Origin: Verrucomicrobiota bacterium
Lineage (GTDB): Bacteria > Verrucomicrobiota > Verrucomicrobiia > Limisphaerales > UBA1319
Length of the DNA: 52,668 nucleotides
Reading direction: 5' to 3'
Assembly (NCBI GenBank): GCA_022709905.1
Contig: JAKLHY010000055.1
Coordinates: 1 to 52,668, forward strand
Shown: piece after piece, positions 27,801 through 36,505 of the stretch
Numbering within the stretch: position 1 is the stretch's first letter
Layout of the letters: each line of letters opens with the position of its first letter
Notes under the pieces: model-generated
Seen by the model: only the letters and a program-made list of their open reading frames with translations
What the model was told of the DNA's origin: nothing
The model's database searches: none
Translations under genes and position numbers: made by a program

Positions 27801-28448
27801 GTAACCGTTGGCCACCACGACGCCGTTGGCCCGGCGTTCCCGGCCCTCGTTGTCATCCACCCATGCGATTACGGGGATTGGAAGACCAGGCGGATAAGCC
27901 GCCGGCAAGGTGACGCGCAAGCGCGCGCCCGCAAACTCGGCGTCCGTGGAGGGGATCCCAGGATAAGGAGTCCATCGGATCAGGCCGTTTTCCGGGCTTC
28001 CGCGTTCGGACTGCACGATAAACCGGACCAGGCGATTGGAGACCGCGCCATCGGCCAACGACGTTCGGGTCACAGAGAGCTCGTGATAATCCACGTTTTC
28101 AACCGAATGAGTGAGATCGGTGGGTAAGGGGTTGCCGTCCAGCAATACGCGGTACCGGTACCCAGGAAGGCTCGGAATCCGGAACCAGACGCGGAGATCG
28201 TGGGTGGATTTGTCGGTTAAATTATCGATGGCCAGGGGCGGCTGTGTGGCGCCCGTATCCAGGGCGGATGCAAAGAATCCGAGGCCCGCCAGCCCAACCA
28301 GCCAGAGCATCAAAAGCCCGCCGCGCCGGTTCTTCGAGCCCGGCCGGGAGACGCTTGCAGGCCGCCGGTCCACAGACGACGGCTCTTTTGGCTCCGCAGC
28401 GGGTTGGGCGGACAACATAACCGGCATGGGTTTACGCTTCTTGTTCAT
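24849..28448 (-). CDS. Giant secreted beta-helix / Calx-beta-like protein (second gene of operon)
   Basis: 1199 residues. The start ATG at 28448 is preceded by AGAAGGA, which includes the stop of the first gene. A basic N-terminal tail of about 44 residues precedes the membrane/signal segment (GLLMLWLVGLAGLGFFASAL, about 45-63). Residues 280-600 look like a right-handed parallel beta-helix of the pectate-lyase/NosD kind ('LIPEGSILTVEAGSIIKLNP', repeated 'LTNCYI', 'VFVTNCWIES'). Residues 650-985 carry three Calx-beta-like units ('FNPGETVKRI', 'FAPGETARQI', 'FSPGQTRQTI'). A galactose-binding-like domain (WRYLDTGIDPGGSWAQAAFD) and the terminal SSFYRLRQ module close it. The role is probably structural or carbohydrate-binding outside the cytoplasm. 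No catalytic residues could be assigned. It is coupled to the gene below by ATGA overlap. Confidence 0.8.
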   Translation of the reverse strand: MNKKRKPMPVMLSAQPAAEPKEPSSVDRRPASVSRPGSKNRRGGLLMLWLVGLAGLGFFASALDTGATQPPLAIDNLTDKSTHDLRVWFRIPSLPGYRYRVLLDGNPLPTDLTHSVENVDYHELSVTRTSLADGAVSNRLVRFIVQSERGSPENGLIRWTPYPGIPSTDAEFAGARLRVTLPAAYPPGLPIPVIAWVDDNEGRERRANGVVVANGYEAQPIQIRRGVGSGFLPATNTAGLLNYEARLLSLRDSKTIRIDAQSSWTSVSGALTGATTWASDSRIFIEDHVLIPEGSILTVEAGSIIKLNPLVNITNNGRIQIQGSTDRPVVFTATNVVWPERPTGAWGGFLLRGKTAEITASHAVFAGGGGGEDFDFSPGSSHRSEQAVFLLHAGARAWLTNCYILNTAGQVGNGHDSDLTLDHCLIQRAITAGEYVGGTIAINHSALIEFPADTGEVDEDSANADYDAIYFTEGTHLLMNSLLGYCLDDAIDSGSGGAGTVFVTNCWIESALHEAQAWSGEGRKTWTYDTVVINSGQGIECGYSSGHNTPDCYAERLLTTGNAVGARVGDNYDWSYNGFLRLTNCLVLHNYRDVFLKTWNAVGSGLQSNSWVDRLNQIEIRSSLLTTPWNLQPDNTLWNPGENAARLAPFMTTPASAPVGVGFAVRTLQFAMADLFAGVPVRLSTFTTHRVLVEYLFETDGAPLASGSIEFNPGETVKRILPAGFDVTACDQLKIRLLGASGGELTGETEVTFTGLWPAPLVSLWAATNNLPMGRLAEGSLVKLSAPAGHEVRVDYAYSAKDQILAAGTVTFAPGETARQIDPAALDIAGQESIRLSLAHPQGASLTGLTTVFYGTAPLLVAFDIPGPQLDLATMANGLPVILNQPVSSAVSIEFRCESPAGLLTNGTLVFSPGQTRQTISLPAVDPTGHPLIWVSLISPSPVELIEPRSALYLPSAIGPSPFLVRNNSDWRYLDTGIDPGGSWAQAAFDDSHWSNGLAELGFGDDDEATTLREEGVNGENTITFYFRKMFAVDNPGWFTNLNLQLRRDDGGVVYLNGREAYRSPTLPPAPWVITPQTLATNLSVSSAPSDNTVDQVRLDPSFLVGGANLVAVEIHQHRASSSDISFDLALTGEPVPPAPPQRLYWAQFGGQSMLAWGNPSAGLERADTVVGPWRRVTGATSPHKLDPSAGSSFYRLRQ

Positions 28449-28454
28449 ATCCTT

Positions 28455-31400
28455 CTAAAACTGTCGGGCTGGGGTGACCACGCGATAAAACTGCGCGGGG
28501 AACCACAGCGATATCGGCGCCGCGATCTTCACTTCCCCGTCTGTTGCCGAAGGCTCGAGGGTGAACAGGATCCGCCAGTTTTGGGTTGGAAGCTCGTCGG
28601 CGATCTGGACCTGATAACTGCGCCCTGCCACACCCTTGAACCGGAGCAGCACATTCCCCGGCCCCAGAACCTCCGTCTCCATTCGTAGAACACTGGCAGG
28701 ATCCTGGGGATCTGTGCCCGTCTGGTATTCCTCAAGATTAATGAGGCCATCCTGATCGGGATCCAGCGCGGCGTCATCGAAGCCCGGATCGAGCCGGTGG
28801 AGGCGTTCCCAATCATCGGGCATGCTGTCACCGTCGGCATCGGGAGGAATAAGCGTGTTGGCTTGGCCAGGGGTTGGCTGGGAAAAGACGGCCCGGATTG
28901 CGGCGCCGTCGGGCAGCCGGCCTTCGGAGAGGCCGATCGATTGCGGACCAAAGACCACCTGGTCGATGGGATAACCGTCCGCTCGGAACAGGCCGATGGC
29001 CTCGCCATTGGCGGACAGCCTGAATCCAACATGATTGGGGCCCTTGATGGTATCGGCATCAGCCCAAAATCGCTGGTAGGCCCCGGTCCCCACGCCCAAA
29101 AAAGAGAGCGGCGGCAGGGGAGACCGGGTGGGATCGTTCAGGTCATCGCTGAGGAAAAGCCCGCTCAACTCGACTGGATTCGGGCCGGGATTGTACAGCT
29201 CGAACCAATCATCGCCCGTCTCAGGATTTGCCATCCATTCGTTGATCTTGAGTTCGCCCGCCAGGCCGAGGGATGCCCGCTGATTCGGTAATCCGGGTGT
29301 GGGCAAACTTAAGGCCCACTGGTCTTCACTCCGGCCAATGGAAAAGCCAGCGGCCTGAACTCCGTAACGGACGGAATCCAGCAGCGTTCCTCCTTGAGAC
29401 AGACTGTCGAACAGGAAGACGACGCCTCCGCTGGCCTCGAGATTAAACCCTGTGTTAGTGCTCGATCCCGGCCGCCAGCCGTCAGAGGTCATCACACGAT
29501 AACTCGATGCCGGGATCACAGTTCCTAGAGGAAACACCCATTTTCGAGGATCGGTCGAGTCATCGCTCAGACCGAGGCCCGACACGTCCAAGGGTACCGC
29601 AGTTGGGTTGTAGACCTCGATCCAATCGGAAGCGGTCGTGTCGGATGTGGCGTCCTCGAGACCGTGCGCGTAGATCTCGTTCAAAACCAGCGCTTGTCCA
29701 ACCAGGTTGGTGATCGTTCTGACCGAGTTTAACGACAGGCCAAAGGTAATATCCGAACTGTTCGAATTGGCCTGGTGTACTTCGACCGCCAGGACGTTCT
29801 CGCCTTGGACCAGGGACGTTGTTGGGAGGGCGAAGGGACCTTCGACCTTGGCATTTCCCACATTGCGGCTGGCAAAGGTATCGTTCGCGACGGGACCTGT
29901 CGGCATTCCGGCCCGGAGGGCTTCCTGGCCATTCAAGTAAACGACAGCGCCATCGTCGACGGCCAGGTAGGCCTGAAGAACAGCGCCTGAAGGCGGGAAG
30001 GGATAAAGGAAACGGGATCGAAAATAATAAGTGGTGATGGAATCCCCGATCGCATTCGTGAGAGGCAAGACCGTCTGGATCGGCGCCGGCACATCATCGT
30101 CTTCATGAGCCAACAGACTGGCCCCCCGAGGCCAGTCGTCATCCGGGAAATCAGGCGTCATCCAATGGGTTGCCGGCGCCTGCCCGGTGGCATTGTAGTT
30201 CCAGGCATGGGTGAGGAGGATCAGAGGAGTTTCTTCGGTTGTGATTTCAATTCGCAGCCCGGGATTGGCGGCGCCGGGCGTTGGCTGCCGAAAGAAAGAG
30301 AAGGTGTCGGCGCCGTTCGGGCTGCGGCCTTGAGAAATGTCGGGTTGTTGAGGGCCATAAACCACCTGATCGATCGCGACCAGGCGGGCGTCGAACAATC
30401 CGATCATGCCTTGTAGAACCGATAATCCAAAGCTGAACTCATCCGATCCGGATGGGGGCTGCGTATCAGAGGCGAACACGGCCACACCCTGGCCGTCAAT
30501 GAAACTGAGTGGACCGATGAGATGTTTTGCGGGGTCCCCGACCGGATTGTCGGTCAACCACAAACCCTCGAGATTCACTGGGAGCACCTCCGGATTGAAC
30601 AGTTCGATAAAGTCCGGGCTGGGAACAAACTGAGCGTGGGCCAGCCACTCGTTGATTTTCAAATGACGGGGATCGCCTAAGGGCAACGCAATATTCGGCA
30701 GGCCGGGCGTGGGAAGAGCGAGTCCCCACACGGCCTCCGAAAGCCGCGCAATCGATCTGTCCGTCAGTTGCCGGCCGAAAACAACCGAGTCGATTAAGGT
30801 CCCTCCTTGGATCGCCGGGCTGAACAAATAAAGAGCATCCCCTTCCTGCTTGAGATTGAAACCGAGGTGAATCCCCGAAGCTGACCTGTCGTTATCCGCC
30901 ATCAACACGAGGAACGACCCGCCCGCCAGTGAGGAACCGCCCGGAAAGACGAACTTGTATGGAAAACGGGGATCGTCGGTGATGCCAAACCCGGATAGAT
31001 CCAGGGGAACCTCGCCGAAATTGAAAAGCTCGACCAGATCCGGCGTGGTTCCCGCATTCGTGAAGACGGTCAAATTACTGGCCAGGATCTCATTCAATCG
31101 TATCGCGGGTTGCTGCGGCGGTGGAACCGCCTGGAAATCTACGATCCAGGTTGGCGAGGTCGTGACCACGGCGTCGCCCCCGAGTGCCGCATCGTTTTGG
31201 TAAGGGCCCGAGTCGCGTTGTCCGATGACATCCACGCGATGCGGACCTTCCATCAGATTAGTCAGCAATAAAGGCGCGGCAACCGGCGTTTTCAGGCTCC
31301 ATTCCCCCTCATCGAGGCGCCAGCGGTAGTGGGTGTACCCGGACCCCCCCGGCCAGTCATTCAGAACCACAAACGGTCCGACAACCAGTCGAACGGATGT

Positions 31401-34400
31401 CTCTCGAGTCCGGCCAACAGGCGTTCCGGAGATCGAGGCGCCCAGAGGAATGATCCCGCCGCAATCACGCCCATTGGGTCCGCGGCCTATCGCCGGCGAA
31501 CCGGGACGCAGTCCGAGCCAGTCCCGCATGACCTGCGCCTCCCGCCAACTGGCGAACCAGGTCTCGTCCAGTTTCGGGACGCGCCGGAACAGAGGATCAG
31601 CCACGGTATTGCTCCCTCCGAGCCCGCTCCAGGGCAGGGACAGGACGTTGTTGGTTAATGTGACCACTGCGACGGACCAGTTCCGCGTCAGTTTCTCCGC
31701 GTCATAAATAATGTTCCCCTCCAAAAACATGCCCGCGCCTTCGGAGGTGTCTTCGTCGGTAAAATTGAGGACGGCTCCATCGCTGTCCTCTCCGCCCTGG
31801 CGGGTTTGACGCACGATGGTGTTGTTGATCAAAGTATAGAAATTGCCCTCTTTGGCGGTTGCGGCGTGATCGCAATCGTAAAATAGATTGCCAATCACAG
31901 TCACCTGAGAAACCCGGCTGCCGTCGCGGCCGCCACTGACAGCGCTGGCGGAATCGGGGGATTCATTGCGATGGACATGCAGAAAAATGTTGCCCTCGAT
32001 CCAGGCATCGGTGCCGTCCAGGTCCACAAGATCATCGCCCGTCCCCAGGAACACATTGTTGATGACCTCCAAAATTGGACCGGGACGCTTGCCCCCCGTG
32101 AAATCGATCACATCGCTATAACCGCTGGTGGCGCCAAAGAAATTGCGCAGGATCACGCCGCGCCCGCCCGGCTTGATGCCCCCAGTCCCGTGAACCGGCT
32201 CGAACGATTCGGCGGGCGATGGAAAATGGCAATCGCTGACCACGAATGACGCGTCGTCCAGAGACAGGTAAGGTTCGTCGGTGGAGCCAAAGGTCAGGTG
32301 ATCGAGGAACACCGTGCCGCCATCCACATGAATGGCGGTCGATCCATTGAACTCGATGCGCGCATAAGCAATCCGGCTTTCAGGGGAATCGGTTCCCCCT
32401 TCAATAATCACCCCCCCCCAGCGATCGCCGCTGCCGGGAATTCGAGTGAACCGGATGGGCGCGACCCCTGTGCCTTCGGCCAACAAACGTCCTCCTCGGG
32501 CCACAGTCAGATCGACGTCCTTTGCGAGAAAGACACAGGTTCCGGGCTCGATCTCGAGCGTCGCTCCATCGGCCACCGTGAGAGAATTGGTGAGGGCGTA
32601 AGGTCCGCCGCCCGCCGTCCATCGCTGCTGGCCGGTGATCTGCCCGCCCGCGAATTCCATCGATCCGGCATCGCACCAGATATCGACCGTCACCCGGTCG
32701 ATTTCGCGACCCGACGAATCAAAGGCTTGCGCTAAGAGAGCATTCAGGCCGGGCTCGAGAATCATGTTGCCAACCTGCCAACGCCCCTGCCATGCCGTCC
32801 ACTCCGCCGGTTGACCGTCAACCCGAATGGCACGGGTTTCGAGGACGTTCGCCCGGCCGCTCAGATTCACGACACTCGAAGTGGCATAAAGATAGCCGTT
32901 GGCCACAGGCAGATTTGTCTGGAAACTCAGTCTTAAAGGGATCTGAGATCGGACATAGGCGACCCGTTCGGAGTTGAAGCTCTCCATCCGGCTGATCACC
33001 GATGCGGGTATCGTCCCGCCAAGCAACCGGTTCAGGGTGGAATTAAAATGCTCGGGCGCAAAAACCGTATCGCACAACCGCAGCAGCTCGCCGTAATAGA
33101 CCGGAACGAACTCGGGATGCAGCATAAACCGATTGAGCACCTTGGCCCCCAAATTGTAGTTCGTGGCGCCCATCACCGCGGGACACATTCGGAACAGGTG
33201 ATCCCGGGCATTCCCCCGCGAGTCCCCTTCGTTAAAGCAAGTATCCCAATCGTGCGCCAACAGACGAAACCGGGCGTCCGAAAGGCCGCGATACAGGGAA
33301 AAATCATCGCCGGCCCCGTTCGCCAGGCTCGTTTCCTTGCTGTCGGCCAGCGTGAAGACCGCAAAGTAACGCATCCATTGCTCGACATCGACCACGGCCC
33401 GCACCGCCGAGGCATACTCGAGATCCGTCGCCTGTGTCAGGACCTCTGTCAGACGAATCAGGTCCGTCCAGTCGTTCTCGCCTCCGTTCGATTCCTTCGA
33501 ATAACCGGCGTTCACATAATCCAGGAAATCGTCGCCCAGATAATCCAAATCGCATTCATGCGCCGAACTCTGACAACGATAAAGATTTCCGTTGGGATCC
33601 TGGGGGAAATGGCCCGCGGCATAGGCGCCATCCATGGATTCCACCTGGATGTAAGATCCGTACTGGGGAGAACCGCTGCTGGCGCGATTGGCGTTGTTGA
33701 CCCGTACCTGAACCAGCCGGGCCTCGGCGCTATGCAGCCCCGATATCGAAGCCAGGGCATACCCCGTCAGCTGAGCATGCGTGTATTGAGTGTTCAAGTT
33801 GAAGCCATCGACCCCTTGCCAAGGCTGATCCGGGGGAAGCGCCACGTTGTAGTTTGCGGGTTGAACCGACCTCGTGCCCGCCCCGCGATCCCGGAGACCC
33901 ACCCGATACCGAAGCGACGCCCCGCTGCCGTCGATTCCAATCCAGGTGGCGTTCATCCGCGCGTTGCTGCTCCGGGTCGTCGAACTGTTCGGATTCTCCT
34001 GCAGTTCCGCCCGTTCCTTCTCCCGCATGATCAACCGGTAAATCGGCTGGAATCCCGTGTAAACGGTGTCGTCGACTTGATACAGCGCGTTCGCCTCCTG
34101 GATCGGCTGGCGATTCTCATCCAACGCCGGCGCCGGCCAGGTCCGCTCATGGCCAATTGCATCGCGGGCCGCAACGTAAAATTCGACCACTGTGTTCTGG
34201 GCCAACGCCGGCAACCGGGCGCCATAAACACCATCGCCTGCCTCACCGTCACCCGACGCTCCATCATCGGCCATGGGACTGGCGAAAAACTCGGCGGGAT
34301 GAACTCCGTCAATCCGCCAATGGACCGCCACAGTCAAACCGTTGGCCTGCTCGTCCATCACCCGGGCCGTAATCCGGACCGTGTCCGTCGATCGCGGCAC

Positions 34401-35261
34401 CAACGGGAAGTGTTGAACTCCAAGAATAAACGGAGCGATGTCATGGGTCAGGCAGGAATTGGCCCTTCCGGGGGTTCCATGCGGAATCGAACTCGATCTC
34501 CAGTTCTGGCCGGTTTCATTGCTGAGATATGGATTCATTAACTCCAGAGAACTGCCCAACCCGTCGGCTCGGGAAGACCACGCCCAGCCCACCCGAGTCG
34601 AATCGGTCAATTGCCGGCACAGGATAAAGCCCGTTGCCGGACTTGGGGGAGAACCATTGATCGAGTAGTGAAAAGAACTGAAGTCCGGCCCGGAGACCAG
34701 GAACTTGCCATTATACTCGGGCTGGTCCGCCCCCGAGATCAGCACGGCATCCTGGCTTCTGAATTGCCCAATCACAACGACGGTCGCCCGCCCGTCCCGA
34801 TGGCTTAACTCGATGACCCGGCTTTCACTGGATCCTTGCAGGCGATCCCCCCAATCGCCTCCGTTCGAGTAGGTAATGGAATCGACAACCTCGCCTTCCG
34901 CGTTCACCAACTCCACCTTCTCGCCGTTATTGGCGAGTTGGCCGCTCCAATCTCCAATGACGTTGGTAATACCAGGATACTTTGCCAGAAAGGCCTCCCG
35001 ATCCGCTGTCACCACCCAGTATTCTCCCGGCCCCATCGTAACCGGCGGAAAATCCAATCGCACCCCCGCCGATAGACGCCATCCTGCCATGTCCACAGCC
35101 GTCTCCCCGGGATTAAACAATTCAATGTATTCTTCCGCTGAACGCTCCGAAGCGGGACGATACATGAGTTCGTTGATTACAACACCCTGCCCGAGAACGG
35201 CCGTAACGGCCCAAAACAGGCCGCCGAGGCTCGTTAAGAGAATCCGGATGTCTCTGATCAT
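28455..35261 (-). CDS. Giant secreted CotH-kinase / lamin-tail / beta-helix protein (first gene of operon)
   Basis: 2268 residues from the ATG at 35261 (MIRDIRILLTSLGG...); the frame is open 21 codons further up without signal-like sequence. The signal peptide ends near GQG (residue 25). Modules in order: LTD 1 (GVVINELMYRPAS, about 25-165), an Ig-like linker, then a CotH kinase (about 430-800) with the acidic motif AHDWDTCFNEGD near 670. Next are a parallel beta-helix (about 870-1100), LTDs 2 and 3 (about 1390-1670), a galactose-binding-like domain and LTDs 4 and 5 (about 1857-2133). EF-hand/TSP3-like loops follow (DADGDSMPDDWE, DPDQDGLINLEEYQTGTDP), then the terminal 'FYRVVTP' module. It heads a three-gene operon (gaps +6 and -4 bp). 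Extracellular kinase activity is inferred from CotH relatives. Confidence 0.85.
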   Translation of the reverse strand: MIRDIRILLTSLGGLFWAVTAVLGQGVVINELMYRPASERSAEEYIELFNPGETAVDMAGWRLSAGVRLDFPPVTMGPGEYWVVTADREAFLAKYPGITNVIGDWSGQLANNGEKVELVNAEGEVVDSITYSNGGDWGDRLQGSSESRVIELSHRDGRATVVVIGQFRSQDAVLISGADQPEYNGKFLVSGPDFSSFHYSINGSPPSPATGFILCRQLTDSTRVGWAWSSRADGLGSSLELMNPYLSNETGQNWRSSSIPHGTPGRANSCLTHDIAPFILGVQHFPLVPRSTDTVRITARVMDEQANGLTVAVHWRIDGVHPAEFFASPMADDGASGDGEAGDGVYGARLPALAQNTVVEFYVAARDAIGHERTWPAPALDENRQPIQEANALYQVDDTVYTGFQPIYRLIMREKERAELQENPNSSTTRSSNARMNATWIGIDGSGASLRYRVGLRDRGAGTRSVQPANYNVALPPDQPWQGVDGFNLNTQYTHAQLTGYALASISGLHSAEARLVQVRVNNANRASSGSPQYGSYIQVESMDGAYAAGHFPQDPNGNLYRCQSSAHECDLDYLGDDFLDYVNAGYSKESNGGENDWTDLIRLTEVLTQATDLEYASAVRAVVDVEQWMRYFAVFTLADSKETSLANGAGDDFSLYRGLSDARFRLLAHDWDTCFNEGDSRGNARDHLFRMCPAVMGATNYNLGAKVLNRFMLHPEFVPVYYGELLRLCDTVFAPEHFNSTLNRLLGGTIPASVISRMESFNSERVAYVRSQIPLRLSFQTNLPVANGYLYATSSVVNLSGRANVLETRAIRVDGQPAEWTAWQGRWQVGNMILEPGLNALLAQAFDSSGREIDRVTVDIWCDAGSMEFAGGQITGQQRWTAGGGPYALTNSLTVADGATLEIEPGTCVFLAKDVDLTVARGGRLLAEGTGVAPIRFTRIPGSGDRWGGVIIEGGTDSPESRIAYARIEFNGSTAIHVDGGTVFLDHLTFGSTDEPYLSLDDASFVVSDCHFPSPAESFEPVHGTGGIKPGGRGVILRNFFGATSGYSDVIDFTGGKRPGPILEVINNVFLGTGDDLVDLDGTDAWIEGNIFLHVHRNESPDSASAVSGGRDGSRVSQVTVIGNLFYDCDHAATAKEGNFYTLINNTIVRQTRQGGEDSDGAVLNFTDEDTSEGAGMFLEGNIIYDAEKLTRNWSVAVVTLTNNVLSLPWSGLGGSNTVADPLFRRVPKLDETWFASWREAQVMRDWLGLRPGSPAIGRGPNGRDCGGIIPLGASISGTPVGRTRETSVRLVVGPFVVLNDWPGGSGYTHYRWRLDEGEWSLKTPVAAPLLLTNLMEGPHRVDVIGQRDSGPYQNDAALGGDAVVTTSPTWIVDFQAVPPPQQPAIRLNEILASNLTVFTNAGTTPDLVELFNFGEVPLDLSGFGITDDPRFPYKFVFPGGSSLAGGSFLVLMADNDRSASGIHLGFNLKQEGDALYLFSPAIQGGTLIDSVVFGRQLTDRSIARLSEAVWGLALPTPGLPNIALPLGDPRHLKINEWLAHAQFVPSPDFIELFNPEVLPVNLEGLWLTDNPVGDPAKHLIGPLSFIDGQGVAVFASDTQPPSGSDEFSFGLSVLQGMIGLFDARLVAIDQVVYGPQQPDISQGRSPNGADTFSFFRQPTPGAANPGLRIEITTEETPLILLTHAWNYNATGQAPATHWMTPDFPDDDWPRGASLLAHEDDDVPAPIQTVLPLTNAIGDSITTYYFRSRFLYPFPPSGAVLQAYLAVDDGAVVYLNGQEALRAGMPTGPVANDTFASRNVGNAKVEGPFALPTTSLVQGENVLAVEVHQANSNSSDITFGLSLNSVRTITNLVGQALVLNEIYAHGLEDATSDTTASDWIEVYNPTAVPLDVSGLGLSDDSTDPRKWVFPLGTVIPASSYRVMTSDGWRPGSSTNTGFNLEASGGVVFLFDSLSQGGTLLDSVRYGVQAAGFSIGRSEDQWALSLPTPGLPNQRASLGLAGELKINEWMANPETGDDWFELYNPGPNPVELSGLFLSDDLNDPTRSPLPPLSFLGVGTGAYQRFWADADTIKGPNHVGFRLSANGEAIGLFRADGYPIDQVVFGPQSIGLSEGRLPDGAAIRAVFSQPTPGQANTLIPPDADGDSMPDDWERLHRLDPGFDDAALDPDQDGLINLEEYQTGTDPQDPASVLRMETEVLGPGNVLLRFKGVAGRSYQVQIADELPTQNWRILFTLEPSATDGEVKIAAPISLWFPAQFYRVVTPARQF

Positions 35262-35587
35262 GCGCTTATCTATCTTGACATCAATATGTTTCAAAATAAC
35301 CGGTTCTGCATCCCGACATCTCACGCCCGAGGGAGGAGATGCCAGCCTGAGTGGGATCAGGATGAAAAACCCGGTTTCAACGTCCCGAATCGACCTTGGG
35401 CAACCCTGTGCCAGGTTCCCCGTACTTCAAGCAGTCTGCCAGCTCAGAAGAGCAAATTCCACGCCAAATGTTGAATGCGAATTGTGCCAGATGGGCTTTC
35501 CGTAACTTTCAGGGTGCCCCTGAAACGGGCCGTTCAATCCAGCCGCCTGTGCTCCAGCGGAACGACCCTTCAGATCGCTCGGGGAAC
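35262..35587. other. Upstream region of the LTD/CotH operon
   Basis: About 325 bp without a credible gene. It must contain the operon's promoter (minus strand). TTGAAACATATTGATGTCAA lies about 20-45 bp before the start codon and offers a weak -35-like element only. Nothing else recognisable. Confidence 0.4.
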
Positions 35588-35760
35588 CCGCGATTTGTTA
35601 GCATTAATTAGCGTCCATAAGCGGTTCAGTTGTTTTGTTTGCGGTTTTCGGCTTTTCGCGGCGGCTTGCGTTTTCGGAGGAATTCCCCAAGCTCGAAGGA
35701 CTGTGCATCGATGGATATCGAGCGGGATGAGTGCGCGTTTGCTAGTGGCCGGGATCGCCG
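35588..35760 (+). repeat. 173-bp direct repeat, left copy (duplicated lnt 5' region)
   Basis: Matches 37247-37419 without gaps at 164 of 173 positions (hand count, about 95%). The right copy includes the upstream region and first 11 codons of the intact lnt gene. The left copy breaks off into transposase sequence straight after it. Confidence 0.95.
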
Positions 35761-36031
35761 ATGCCAACCTGCGCCAGGCCATCCGGTGGTTGCAGATCTC
35801 CTACACCAGCGCGTTCCATGGGGCCCACTGGATTCGCCGACATCTCTTCCAGGGGCGGTTCCGGTCGGTGCTGATCGAGGACCTGCGGGGCGTGGTGGAG
35901 GTGTATCGGAAGTTCCAGGGCTGAAGTATCCGGCGGCGGCGCAGGCGGTGTATCGGTTTGGACGGAGGCTGGCGGATGACGCGGGACGGAAACGATTCGT
36001 CCGGCAATTGCGGCGTGCGCTGGAGAGGCGA
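35727..36031 (+). pseudogene. Decayed REP-associated tyrosine transposase (RAYT / IS200-like Y1 family) fused to a duplicated lnt start
   Basis: From the ATG at 35727 the first 11 codons (MSARLLVAGIA) are the duplicated lnt start. The next residues, NLRQAIRWLQISYTSAFHGA and 'HWIRRHLFQGRFRSVLIEDL', match the middle of RAYT/Y1 transposases (SYTxxF, HLFQGRF). The frame stops at 35924. In another frame from 35921, 'LKYPAAAQAVYRFGRRLADD' resembles the C-terminal helix-turn-helix segment seen in larger RAYTs. The HUH metal-binding histidines, the start and the tyrosine region are missing, so this is a relic with an internal deletion and frame change. It carries no transposition activity. Remaining capacity: a 65-residue chimeric peptide, of doubtful expression. 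Confidence 0.75.
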
Positions 36032-36332
36032 CACGCTGATGCGCGCTGCTGCAACCGGCAAGGGTTCCTAGAAAAGCCAATTATTGATTGTCGTGACTTG
36101 ACCCCATTGTTCCTTGCCCGTGTTGGCCTGTCTGTCAATAATATGGTTTTGACCCCATTGCTTCCACGGCAATTGCGGCGTGCGCTGGAGAGGTAACACG
36201 CTGGTGCGCGCTGCTGCAACCGGCAAGGGTTCCTAGAAAAGCCAATTATTGATTGTCGTGACTTGACCCCATTTTTCCTTGCCCGTGTTGGCCTGTCTGT
36301 CAATAATATGGTTTTGACCCCATTGCTTCCAC
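36003..36332 (+). repeat. Tandem duplication of a 165-bp unit
   Basis: Unit 1 is 36003-36167 and unit 2 is 36168-36332, differing at four positions by hand count. The unit starts in the tail of the RAYT relic and contains GATTGTCGTGACTTGACCC (36086 and 36251), which recurs at 37211 just before the right copy of the lnt duplication. A related TTGACCCCATTGCTTCC closes each unit. Non-coding. Confidence 0.95.
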
Positions 36333-36360
36333 TTTTTCCTTTTTCCTTTTTTCGGGGAAG

Positions 36361-36437
36361 ATAATCTGGCCATGGCCGTGGCCTTTGTCACCCGCCAGCG
36401 GCCTAAACTGTGAAAAACCCTTCATGAATACGCGCTG
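36361..36437 (+). repeat. 77-bp dispersed repeat (inverted copy at 52592-52668)
   Basis: Its reverse complement is identical, base for base as far as I can read, to 52592-52668, where the window ends. It contains the palindrome GGCCATGGCC. It ends 69 bp before the DUF433 gene. Boundaries on the left cannot be fixed because the other copy is cut by the window edge. Confidence 0.95.
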
Positions 36438-36505
36438 CGCTGATCAACGCTGTCCAAAAGACGCATTGCCCTGCATTCCTTAGTGCGGTAGTCTTTTCTT
36501 GATGT

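Noticed and set aside
33048..34541. 497-codon open frame on the plus strand
   Set aside because: Antisense to the first CotH/LTD gene, low-complexity R/H/P-rich composition, no motifs.
35626..36303. 225-codon minus-strand frame with an internal repeat
   Set aside because: The protein repeat is only the 165-bp tandem DNA duplication translated; no family resemblance, and the RAYT relic is on the other strand.
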